Shown in pieces: positions 23,980-35,803 of a DNA stretch of 64,000 nt. Both the position numbers and the translations under genes were made by a program. Under the pieces are notes generated by a model, which saw nothing but the letters and a program-made list of their open reading frames with translations, made no database searches and was not told where the DNA came from. This DNA comes from Zerene cesonia. Its lineage: Eukaryota > Arthropoda > Insecta > Lepidoptera > Pieridae. Positions within the stretch are counted from its first letter, which is position 1, and each line of letters begins with the position of its first letter. The stretch spans positions 496,001 to 560,000 of the forward strand of contig NW_024045138.1 of the NCBI RefSeq assembly GCF_012273895.1, read 5' to 3'.

Positions 23980-26900
23980 AAAAGTATTACACAAGTATTA
24001 CACAATTTATTATATACAAGCGATCCGCCCTTCAACCGTGGTAAGCACCTTTTTTTTCTTTCCATAAGAACTTTCCATGTGCTTTAATAAAAACTTTCAA
24101 GAGAACACGTACTTTATTGATAATATGAATACTTCATTATTTATACCCTCTCATAAACGGTAACAAACGTAAAATTACACACATTATTCAAAACCTTTTT
24201 TCGTTATTGTCTATTTACATAAAATTATCAGTTCGCTCCGTCTTCGCCCGTGCATATAATGGTGAAAGAATTTTTGAAATCGGAAAAACATTATAAAAAT
24301 TCTTATACATAAAACTTTCTTCTTTATAAAATTAGTATAGGTTTATGTAATTCCAAAGCACATTTATCTATTTCAAGCCAGCCCTACACTAGTAGTGTCG
24401 CATGACCTCGCCCACGTGAATTGACGCAGCCTTCGCTGAAACCTATTTTCTCTGCATCAAGAATACGTTTGGCCTAGAAATTTATTTCTTTATTTTAACT
24501 ACACAGTGGGTTTTGTGACGGATTGCCTGTTCTTTCTGGCCTGTTTATATATGCTACCGTATAAACCTATACCTTTTTTTCCTAGTCAGAACTAATTGAT
24601 TGTTTTATCCAACCCAGGAATTTGGTCAAATGACAGAATCGTTTCGACTTGCAAACGTATATTTCACTTCACAAATTATTTTTACAGCTAACTTTTACCA
24701 TAAGAACTTTGAGAGTTAGCCCCACTTGTTAGCCCCATTGTCCTGGTCTAACTGATTTAAAAATGTCCCTCTCCCGACCTCCCTTCCAGCCATGTTTCGT
24801 GCGTCACATATTAATCTACTCTTTGTGCGTCACCAATATTTTCCCCACTACCCGTTATTAAATTTTTCGATAATTACCTGATTTTAATATAACAATTATT
24901 GTACATTTGTTACACTAATTTATTAAAATCTTATTGTAGTTACTAGGTAAGAAACTAAGGAAAACGACTCTACGTTAGACGTTCTAACAAACCGGGTTTG
25001 GAGTGTGCAAAATCGAAATAGATTTTCTATGTTATCTGTGAATATAAGACAAAAGTCGACATGTCGAAAATCCAATAAGCGACGACATGCGTGATTCTTA
25101 GTCTGATTTCTCGTAGGCGTTCTGTGTCACTGAATATTTTGGTTGGTGACGATTAAAAATATAAGTTTATTTCTCAACCTTACAAAACTGTTATATGGGT
25201 ATCGATACCCTTCCATTGGTTATTTACAGTTGTAGAAAAAGAAAAATGTTGTATAAAAATAGATAAAGAAGAAAAAGAAAATATAATGACATATAAATAA
25301 TTGTTACTTGCTGTGGGTACTCTACACTTGTAAGTTCTTTTGAATATAAATGTAGAGATTTTTATGCATAAAGAGAGAAAATATTCTTAATTTTTTTTTG
25401 TGAGTGAACTGGTCCTTTACAACTCACTAGCATTGCCCGTGTAGACAAAGGAAAAGATTGACATTTCTGGGTTCTCCCTTAAGTTCCTTTTTCGGTGGGA
25501 TTTCCGGTGGAAAAAAAAATTATCATTTGTCCTTTTTGCGGGTCGGGTCTCTCACTATCTCTGTACCATTTTTTTTTAAGTTTTAATTGAATAACCTACT
25601 TTCAATTCAATGTTAATTTTAAATGAAAAATAATGTAAGCTGTTGCATAAGAGCGGGTAAAAGCGAGCGTCAAATAATACAATATTAATGAATAAAAGAG
25701 AAAAATTGCCCTAAGTGGAGGAGTTAATTAAAATTCGAAATATTAAAGCGCGTCAAAGGGTTGAGTAGCAGCACTGTGCAGTCTGGAGAGCCCTCACCAT
25801 CAGCTGTCGTATTACCAACTGTGGCTATGGAGATGACTTTCAGTGGAACCTTGCGATGTTATTAACAACGTTTATCTGCATAATATCTGTGGAACTTTTC
25901 AAAATATCTGCTTAACGTAGTTCTTCAACATTTACGGTACGGTTTCCGAATTCTTTTAACCTACCGTAGGTTACGGTAGGTTATTTTTTTTGATAGTTTC
26001 TTGATGGGAATCAAGCCACACCCTTAGGTGAGAATCGATGAGTAGTAAGTGTCTGGAGGCGCAAATCCCAAATCCTTACTCTGGCTGAAATGAAATCTTA
26101 ACAGATTGACATTTTCGCTACAGTGACGTTAAGAGAACCCATTTGAATCGAATTATCGTTTGAGCGTTGCGAGGTCGATATTTCGGGAAGCAATTTTTCT
26201 ATTATATAAATGATTTCGCACAAAGGTTATAGATTTTGTATGTTATAAGCTATCTTTTAAACTCAAAAGAATGTTTTTTTGTAAAACTATGCTGCATATA
26301 ATAAAATGGACATGGATTTTTGTCTGCAATCTGGTAATTTCCAGCATGTAGACATCACATTTGTAATTTTCTTACTTATCCATATATTTATTGCCCCTAA
26401 AATAAGGAATAATAAAGAATCTTGAACAAAGTAATTAAAATTATCACCAAACCAGTGGTATATCCAGGCCCTTACAACGCCTAGCAGGAACATTTCATCC
26501 GTATTTATTTCCGGACATAGCTGGATGCTATCTGTATCATGTACGTAACCACAGCCCGGGCAAAATTCAATTTACACCCCTGTCTGGCCACCCCCCTACC
26601 CACTGATCGATATATTTCGTAAATCGACGCCATGCTTGTTTAATTAAACTGCACACACATAAATACATAGTGCAATACGCACACATGACACTGTATGATT
26701 TCCGTTATGGTAGTTGCTCGAAACTGTGTTGGGTTCCGTAACGGAAAAGCGAATTAGTTTTTTGTTTTGTACTAGTAGTAAATCTTCTCTGTCCGTCTAT
26801 CTGGCTGTCTGTCTATAACTAGGCTCATGAACGGAGATCGATAGACGGTTGAAATTATCAGAGACGATGTATTTCTGTTGCTGGTGGAATTTCAAATAAT

Positions 26901-28280
26901 AAAAAGCAATGGTTGATACGCACATAATGGGATGGGCTTACATTTTTTTAAAGGAACACTCAGTGTCGCGAGTTTGACTCACACTTGGCTGATTTTTAGG
27001 ACATTATGGAACTAGATCATAATGCTATATAACACTATACTATATAACTAAACTAGTATGTATATAAACATATCGCCAAAATTTCGACAGCTCCGCCCTT
27101 TTACATCACTTTTGTGTGAGTTCCATTCTCGGAACTGAAAAATATTATGTGATGAAGGAGTGTGCTTTTCTATTAACCAGATGTTTTTATATCATAATTC
27201 GAAATTTTATGTTATCTGTGGTCATACAAACATAGATTAATCTTACTATGAATACTGCAATCATTTTCTTTTGCTTGAGTACCTCGTAAAAACCTGATGT
27301 GGCTGATATTTGTTTCAAACGATTATAACATTCACTTTTTCTTAATAAAAATATAATGTAAGAAGGTTGATTGACTGTGTATTCGAAAAGGAATCGTAAC
27401 TAAACAAAATTAGAATGCTTTGCCTCACAAGGAGGAGAAAGCCTTCAAACTTTCGCTTATATTTTTTAACAGCCCATACCATGCTTGTTTTTAATCTGAA
27501 TAATCCTTCTAGGTCAAGATCACATACTTTTAGTGTCAATCATAAAAAGTTCATACTTGGGGAAGATGTCGTAAATAATGACGTATTATTGACCGCTCTC
27601 GGAAGGTCAACTTCGTCTTTCTTTTCTGTATTCTAAGGAATAGATTAAGTTATTTTGCCTGTGAAAATGAGCTAAGCTGATCGGACATTTCTAAATATAT
27701 GGAGACATAAAGCAGACTAACTAACAAAGAGACTTAAACTTAAACTATAAGTTAAGATAAAACACAAAGGATAATGGAGAATAAAAAGGTATGTTAATCC
27801 ATTACAGGAGGGGTAAATATTTTATATAATTATGTCATACGCGATATAGCATAAGACATATTATTCATTCTCTTCTCTTTGTATTTATTTATGGCAGTCA
27901 CATAATACATCTGTATTTTAAGTGAAAACGATTGAGAATTGTCTAATTTGATAGTATACTAACAAATAATTAATAAAAATGAGTACATACATACAATAAG
28001 TATTAGACATATTAAAATCAACTGCCACCATAAAACCGCCCAAAATATTGCTGAAACTTTAACCAGCAAATAAAGCAACCCCAGACGAACCCGAGGGCAG
28101 TTAGTAGTATACATATAAATATAATATAAATGTGTATCTAAATTTGTAGCAGGTATTAAGATCCTTTAGCCACGTGAACGCCAACGTCAAAGGTGCAGCA
28201 TGGATGTCAGGCGATTTGAAATCATAGTTTATTTTCCATTGCTCTATTTGTACTGCATTTTGATAATGTAAGAGCTAAAA
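23980..28280. other. Gene-poor stretch with transposon scraps
   Basis: Fragments resembling the third Helitron-like family occur near 24020-24340. A repeat-like 'gatagacggttgaaattatc' block is at about 26840-26960. Open frames at 26287-26493 (minus), 27342-27539 (minus) and 27415-27636 (plus) have no recognisable domain and partly overlap on opposite strands. No gene called. Confidence 0.45.
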
Positions 28281-28284
28281 ACTT

Positions 28285-28832
28285 TTAGCAGAGGCGGCTT
28301 TGTGGGTAGGACCTTGGATTTTAATCGAAAAGTCGGGGGTTGGAGAAAGCGTGGAAGGAACTAATTGATTTTTCAATTTATCCATCCATTATCCATATCA
28401 CCACTGCAGTAAACGGCGAAGGAAAACATAAAAAAAAAATGGTTGCCTGTAAAGTCGGTTTTACGGGCGAAGATTTTACGTGACAACGTCTTTTTTTCCA
28501 ACGCCAAGAACGCTCGAGAAAGACAGAGACAGAGACACAAGCACGCGCCGATTCAATGCGCCTAATTGTCTAGTGCTGCGCGCGCGGCGGACCGATCATA
28601 GTTCGGTGACTCATCGTAACGTTACCGGGCGTTACACTTTTTCATGAGTGACTCCGAGCCGCAACCTAATTTAAGACGTTGTCACGTCAAAAACCGGCAT
28701 GTCTGAGAAAGAGTTTGACGACATATGATACCTGCCAACCCGCACTTGGCCAGCGTGGTGTATAAACCTTAAGCTCATAGAAGACTTGTGTCCCTGGGAT
28801 GTATTAGTATACATTATAGGCTGATGATGATG
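28285..28832 (+). mobile_element. SINE (20356 family) split by a nested insertion
   Basis: Bases 28285-28431 match the head and first body half ('gtcgggggttggagaaagcg', 'aacggcgaaggaaaacat'), and 28689-28832 match the rest ('aaccggcatgtctgag', 'cccgcacttggccagcgtgg', 'ggctgatgatgatg'). In the intact copy these two parts are contiguous, so the 257 bases between are an insertion. Confidence 0.75.
28432..28688. mobile_element. Short GC-rich element with inverted repeats, nested in the SINE
   Basis: ACGTGACAACGTCTT (28478-28492) and its exact reverse complement (28673-28687) lie near the ends of the inserted segment. The interior is CpG-rich (gcgcgcggcggaccgatc) and unlike its surroundings. It looks like a MITE-type non-autonomous DNA element. 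Confidence 0.6.
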
Positions 28833-29039
28833 TAAATAAGTTCTACACATGAGATCCAAAGAGTGAGCCTTGAGATTGGTTATGAATAATCCCTTTTCAG
28901 CAGTCTATAGTAAGAATTGACGCATCTACTCAAAAATACTTGCATTAAATACTCTTCCTAACAGTCTCATCAGCCAGCAGAACAATACACGAGACGATAA
29001 TGTTTTCTAATTATAAAAAAACAGCAATGTAAGCTTCAC

Positions 29040-29257
29040 AACGCGGAGTCATCTCTCCATCCGCCCATGTAAACTCCGCTCGGAGTCTGCGCGATTTCAG
29101 AATCGATACAGCCTCCCGGTCCAGTCTGCCCGCGGCCGCAGAACCTTGCACGCGTCATTTTATACTTTTTATTATCTGTGCTTTTTTAACACCTTTATTA
29201 GAGGTTTTTACTTAGTATCGCTCCGGATATATTTCTGGAGATGGCATATTGCTGAAG
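29040..29257 (+). promoter_or_regulatory. Candidate promoter / leader exon, possibly of GluCl
   Basis: A CpG- and GC-rich island (29040-29160, containing a NotI-type gcggccgc) is followed by a consensus donor AAG|GTAAGT after 29257 on plus. The GluCl coding exon begins just after an acceptor (tttcag, 35791-35796), so GluCl must have at least one upstream noncoding exon. This is the best candidate I see, but the link is inference only. Confidence 0.3.
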
Positions 29258-29259
29258 GT

Positions 29260-31800
29260 AAGTTGTCGTTTTGGGTTTTTGTATTGTTCTATTTTTGGAT
29301 GACTATTGTGTTTTTGTATGTCTACCTTTATTTCTGTTATTTCATTACATCTCTTTCATACAGCTCTTTCTTTAAATTTAAAAATTGTGTGTTCTGTAAA
29401 CAAATTTCATGGTGTTCTTTTATAATTTTGAATTTTTTTCTTAAATTGAAGTTTTTTGTATGTATGTATAATTATTACAAGAAAAGTTAAAATCTAAGAC
29501 GGGTCACGTACCGTTAATTTTGAAACTATTATCAATGTAATTATGTAGACATAGTCGCCCTCTGGTTGTGTAAAATCGAACCGGGCCTCGCCCTGGGAAA
29601 TTGCAGTTTACGCAAGTGCAGTAGAGTGAAATTATATTTAGAACCATTGTTTTACCTTTCTTTTTCAAATTGAAAAATAGTAAGTTATAATTTGACATTA
29701 GAACAGTAACAAAAATTATCATTGTACACAAACAATGGAAAAATTGCAAAAAATACCATATTTTTCAGCATTTTTGAAATAAAGGGAGCTATTGCTGTCT
29801 CTTTCGCTCATGACGTCATTGCTTCATCTATTTCGGACTTAGCTCAAATTAGTTTGTACATAGCTCAAGTATTATGAGTGGCAATTAATATGTATAAGTG
29901 AAACAATATTATAAAATAGTTTCTTTGTTTTCTATGCTTGTATTACGATCACACATTTGTCGCAAATACAGAGAATTCGGAAATGTGGATATATTAAAGC
30001 AACGTGTATAAAAAATCTTATGTTTTAAAATACATATATGGTATTTTCTTTGTTCATGAAATATAGAGATAGATTCAGGTATATATATTCAGGGAGGAAA
30101 ATCCATACAGGTGCATTTGTGGGGTGGGGGGATCCCCCTCTTTTAGTCCTGGGCGTGTCTAGGAGTGCAACCACCCCCCTCCCCCTTCTCCCTACCCCCA
30201 TGCGCTTTCGTCGATACAGGATGAAACTCAGTTGTCTAGGGCTGCCAACTGGTGGAAATAGTCCTGTGTTCGGTGCGTGACCTTTTTGTGTGTTTGTGCG
30301 TATGTTAGGCGTAACCTCCGGAATTTGTGCAGCTATTTGAAAACTGTTTTGCAAATAAAGGTAAATAATTTTAGATGATTGTTGGGTGTATACTGTACAC
30401 GGTTAAATATAGACAAATTTGCTGGACTTCGAAAGTTTGTACAGGATACAAATAAATTGTGAAGTCGATGAAAAAGTAGTAATATAAATTCTGATTTCAT
30501 TTTTGTCACGGAAGCATATATGTAGGCGGTAAGAGATAATACAGAATAATTTAAATAAAATAAATCTCAACCATTAAAAAATAATATCTATACCAATTTC
30601 ACAATTATGTAGACACCTATTCTCAAAATGGGATTTCTCCGATGCATGCACGTTTTAAGATATATTATACAATACCTAAAGGCACATCAACTGTACATCA
30701 ATTATTCAAATTGTGGCTTGTTAGTTCATATAAATGATACTTGTTGATAGGACTGGACCTACTTAACTTTAGGAATATCAAATTTATCGTAGATCTGTGA
30801 TCGTCAGCTTGTGTGAGTTGGTAATAATTAGTTTCTTAAAAGTAGGGTTGCCACTTAGCAGTAAAATTTACAGTACCAAATTTCAAACCATCAATCTTTT
30901 GTCTCGTTATTGATCGGATTCTGTTTTGGGCCTAGGCCCCCTAGGGTGTAGAGATGTTTTTATTAAATCCCGTCCGTATTTTAACTCCCCATACGGGGAC
31001 CGGAGGGGATGCTCTAATTATGTTTGATTATAGCACCAATATCTTAAATATGTATAGGTGGGGAATGAATCTAATTAAGTTCTAAATTGATTACAATTGC
31101 TTGATATTTTAAATTGTAATTCTAATAATAATAAAACACATATTTATTTTTTGAGTAATTATAATATAAGTAGATATGATAAAAAATGAGCAGTTGAAAA
31201 TATTTAGAAAAGACGAAAGTTTCCAATTTAGGTATTGCCTATAACAAAAGAAACCTGTATAAGGCACCGTAGCCGTGCGCGTTATATTTCCTTTATTTAT
31301 TATTTATGCTCTACCTAAAATAGCCTGGTAGAGATCGCTGATAAGCGACAAAGTAGCTTTTTGTACGATGTAATTTTATATACTCATGATTTAATTGAAA
31401 AGGTCCTGTAAATGATAAAATACATTAATAAGACATATAATGACAATGTTTTCGTTTGTAGTTTCAAATAAAAAAGTTTCTGAATCATTAGCGCGAAACA
31501 GCCACTCACACTTCCCAGGCATTGTTAATATGATATACTTATGTATACCGTCGTTTGTTTTTCCATTATTATGTTTAATCTTCATGTGCAGTTCTAGGTA
31601 TATTAAAATTAACAAGTAACTAGGCGCTATACTGGGATTATTCAGAGTAACCTAGTTAAGAAATAAATGACGTAGATTTTCATGGTGAAAATTTATTTAA
31701 AGACGCTTGAATAGTTTTCGAGATATGTCGTAACAAACTAATAAACAAAGTAAAATCATTTATTCCCTTTTTATTATGTAAGTTTGGGCAGAAAACGGTA
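29260..31800. other. AT-rich stretch with repeat-like blocks, no gene
   Basis: A C/G-rich block at about 30115-30270 ('gatccccctcttttagtcct', runs of C) reads as an ORF on both strands and looks like a repeat. 31262-31375 contains 'gcctggtagagatcgctgat', resembling lepidopteran LINE/SINE tails. The Phe-rich frame at 29146-29490 is low complexity and not called. Confidence 0.4.
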
Positions 31801-31815
31801 CGTTGTATGTTTAAG

Positions 31816-32013
31816 TTATGGATGCCGATCCGTAATTTCTAGTGATTCCTTCTCTGCAATTATAATATTCATAAAAGATTTGTCAACCCTAGTAACAGCC
31901 CGTCTAATCTCGAAGTTTCGAGAAGCGTCATCAAAAAACTCAATATCCGCAATCGCTACCCGGGGCATATTTTGCCAGCTCTCATCCGGGACAATAACGT
32001 ACCGACTTCCCGG
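31816..32013 (-). other. Unrecognised open stretch, protein-like composition
   Basis: One minus frame is open for about 66 codons between a TGA at 32014-32016 and a TAA at 31816-31818, with a mixed charged/hydrophobic composition (RYVIVPDESWQNMPRVAIAD near its start, ESLEITDRHP at its end). It has no ATG at the start and no clear acceptor. It could be a transposon coding fragment, a lost gene or chance. Function not recognised. Confidence 0.25.
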
Positions 32014-32214
32014 TCAAGAGGCAATGCATATCCGTGGCACATGCCGGGTCAAAATAAGCCGCTTGTTTTTGGAAATTAAATTTATAAGGTCATACACGTT
32101 TTTAGTTTGAGGTCTATTATGTGTAATAATCCTTGGAATAAAGAGTAACGCATTATGCTGTTAAAATTACATGCTTTTAAAATATTTTGGACGCCTTTCA
32201 TACAGTGGTGAATC

Positions 32215-32300
32215 TCATACTCAAACTGAAACATTTCTTTATTTAATTTGACTTCTTATAGAAGCACTTTTGAACCACCAGGCTTTACCTAATCAACCGT
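32215..32300 (-). mobile_element. LINE 3'-tail fragment
   Basis: The segment around 'cttatagaagcacttttgaa' matches 58820-58850 ('cttctacaagcacttttgaa'), the 3' untranslated tail of the LINE at 58790. Confidence 0.55.
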
Positions 32301-33675
32301 TGCGTCGTAAGGGAGTTGAAATCTTCAGGGTTGATAATTTTTGTCGCTTCCATAACAGCAAATAATTAAAATCGGAGTCAAGCAATGGTTGGCACGGTCA
32401 TAAATAACCTACTATCAGACTGCCATCTTATCTTACTTGTTATATAGTAGTTAATATATAATATACTTAATTATTCACATTAATATTGCATGAAGAATAT
32501 GATTGCGACAATAATGGATGAATTATGCGTAGGTAAACCCGCCTAAGTCAGTGTAATAAGCATAGCGGTATTCCAATTAAGTACTCTACCGAAAGACAAA
32601 AGTTTACGGATGCTGGCAGTCAAGACCAAGACAAAGCCTTCTGATAATCTAATTGAGATTGATATTGATTTATATCAAGATAGCCTCTAATTACAGGATA
32701 AAGACCGCCACTCCAATATATCGCATGCATTATCGTACATAGTTTTTCTGAACAGTTTGGACGAGGTTTATCTACACTTATATTATAAAGAGGAAAATTA
32801 CGTTTTTTTATGTTTATGATGTTTCAGCACAAAAACCACTGGACCGTTTTCAAAATATCATTCACCATTAGAAAGCTGCAACTTCACTGAGTGGTATAGG
32901 CTATGTACCACAGGAGAATCTCCTCAAAATTACAATTCGTTCAAAACATACTAAATAACTAATGAAACCTCATTACTGAGGAACATTAGATAAAACATTA
33001 TGTCCACTTGCAATAACCCAACACAACATTCGTAACAATCCCGGTCAAGGGTCCACACTATTCAAGATGTAAACTCTCTGCATTGTTCCGTTCTACGTGA
33101 TAACGACTTTCTAAAAATAATGCCTTAACTATAATTGGGCACTGTATGTGAAAACACGTTTTGTATGAGAATGTTTGCATTATAAGAAGGCTAGGCATTG
33201 AATTAGTAACGTATTTTCGTTCTGTGTAGCTATTCATTTCGCAATATTGTTTAAATACTTTATTCAGTTGGCAACACAGAAGTTTACGGATTATGTTTAA
33301 AATGGCGTTATTATTTTTACGTTGCTATATAAAAAGGTTCGAGGTCAATTTAATCGATACGCAGCGAAATAATTTGTAATATGTACATTAACAGAACTTA
33401 TGTGAATCTGTGTATTAAAAAGATTAAATCTTCTAATCCACTAAAATAAATATCGAGTAGGTAAAAAATGCATTTGGTAAAATTTAAATTATAGTCAAAT
33501 GCGATTAAATCTCGCGTTCACGTGTAAACAATTATGCAAATGTGACATTATCAGAAGTGAACTGAACTTTCTAATACCTATACATCGGTTATAAGATAAT
33601 TTATTTACACACGAGGGAGCGCCATATTGAATCATTTCCCGCCTAAAAAGCTCCTGTCATTGTGACATTTGTTTG

Positions 33676-33688
33676 CGGTCAAAGGTCA
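33676..33688 (+). promoter_or_regulatory. DR1-type nuclear receptor site
   Basis: CGGTCA-A-AGGTCA forms a direct repeat of nuclear receptor half-sites with 1-nt spacing; the second half is a perfect AGGTCA. It lies about 2.1 kb upstream of the GluCl start codon in a locally GC-richer patch (33600-33800). The sequence matches the consensus; function is inferred. Confidence 0.35.
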
Positions 33689-33999
33689 CAGCGCAAAGAG
33701 CCGAATGCGCAGATTCAATTTCGACAATCAACGTTCGCGCCTCACATATTGCCAGTATCCGTGAGGCAGTCTACTGAATCAGGCTGAATTCTCTGTAGAC
33801 TTAGAGTTAATATTTACGTGTATGAATGATATATTGAAAGTGTCCATTTCTGTGTTAAAATTAATTTTCTGTGACATTTAATGGTGCATTTGGCTGGCGT
33901 TATGCGTTCCGATTATTTATAAGCCGTGCCGTGAATTGGCGAGCGAATTCCAGACTTTAAATTTCGCTTTTGGAATAACCGGTGATATATTTTTTAATA

Positions 34000-34850
34000 A
34001 TTTAAAAACCCATTTTTTATAAATAGGAAATAGGAAAAAATGTTGTAAACATATCTTTTACAAGATAAAAATAAAAAATACGTTATTGCTTTGTCTCTTT
34101 TAATGAAATTGAAATACAATACTTACATATTCTAATTAGTATTTATTTTTAAATAACTAATCACCATTTTTAAAACACCTTCGTTTGTTAACATTAATAT
34201 TGGCTTATATCCAAGTAACAAACATTCACACGTTTTATCTATTATAGCCAAAATGGTTAGATTCATTGAATTGTAAATAAAAAAATGATATGATGAAGAA
34301 AAATAAATCTTTAAAAATTAGTACAATAATAAATATACAATAACAAAATAAAGAAAAAAAAATCTGTAATCGAACCACATTTACTATATCAAAAATAAAA
34401 ATTTTTCTTGATTCTTATTCATTTAATTTTTTACATAAGTAGGTCTTAAAAAATATATTTCTTTAATAACTGGTCGACAGAAATGGATTAAATTTTCGCG
34501 TGTCCCTCATGTCAATGACATAATCCGTAAAACTTGCTATGGCTGAAATTAGGCACATTTCACACCCACTAAAAAGTAAAGACGCCAATTTCAATTTCAA
34601 AATTGTTAATAAAGCGTCTTCAAAAACACATTATTAATTATTAATTAACAAATCTACGACACTTGTATACAATTACAAATAAATTTAGATAGATAGCTAA
34701 TTGTAGTTGTTTAATGAATTAATCCACAAATTATAAAACATATTATCATCAATTCTACAAATACATATTATAATAATTTTGTAAGTTTTTTCAACGCTAT
34801 ATGTTACAGTAAGTACTTTTATTAGGAATCCTTAATTATTTAAATATTTA
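34000..34850. other. Very AT-rich, no feature
   Basis: No coding, RNA or mobile-element signal recognised. Confidence 0.5.
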
Positions 34851-34854
34851 CATA

Positions 34855-34998
34855 TTCCTCACGATGTTTTCCTTCACTGTTTCGAGCAGTATTAATGTAA
34901 ATAATGTACAGAAAAATAAAAATCTATGTTTTTCTTGCACGCTCGTCTGAAACCGCTGACTCTTAAATCCGAGGTTCTAACCACTAAGCCAACACTGC
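34855..34998 (-). mobile_element. SINE fragment (20356 family)
   Basis: In plus orientation it reads 'cctcacgatgttttccttca', 'tcttgcacgctcgtctgaaa', 'aaatccgaggttctaaccac' and 'taagccaacactgctc', matching the head half of the 20356 SINE on minus. The tail half is missing. Confidence 0.75.
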
Positions 34999-35803
34999 TC
35001 AAGCCTAATACATAGTATTTTTTTTCCTCTAAAACTTGAACAATTTACCGTTCTGAAAAAAAAATAGAAAAGTCATGGTTTAAGCTAATTAAACTCAAGG
35101 CAATTAATAACATTGAATCACCACTCAGCATTTTCACTGAAAATTATGCTATCAAAGTGAAAAACCCTTCACATTTTCCACAAAGCGAAAAAGAGTTAAT
35201 TGTTATAATTACGCAGTGCTATACGACAAACGTAATTACCTTCCCAACAGCTTATTAAAGTTTCTTTGTGGTACCAACTTGTTGAATATGAGGACAATGG
35301 GGTTGGGGTTTACTAAAATAATGAGCTTGTTATTGGTATAATAATATGAATAAACTCAAATATCATCGCGTTGTATGGAAAATTAATTGCAATAAAGAGA
35401 AAATTTTAAGTACCGACAGTCTTATTCGCTTCTATAATAGGATGTAGTACATATAAATACAAGAGTATTTTAGGATTTTTTAAATTAGCGCTGATACAAA
35501 ATTCGCGCCAAAACATAGAAAAAAAATTTTCAAGCGGCCTGTTTATGTTATAATTCAATAAAACTGAAAACAAAAAAAAAACATGTCGATACTTCTAACA
35601 GTATATGTATATTATATTTTCATTTGAGCGAAAAGCACATAGCACATAATTAAAAAAATTAACCAAGGTAAATTAGGTTCAACTTAAGGACTTTAAAAAA
35701 AATCGTTTTAACATTAATTTGTTATTCTATTTAAGATTATTATTATTTCAAATGTTCCATTATTTTATGATGTTCTTATGCATATCTTTGTTTCAGGGAG
35801 AGG

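Noticed and set aside
29146..29490. Plus-strand frame of 114 codons rich in Phe/Tyr
   Set aside because: Low-complexity T-rich sequence with no domain, and it runs over the candidate donor at 29258.
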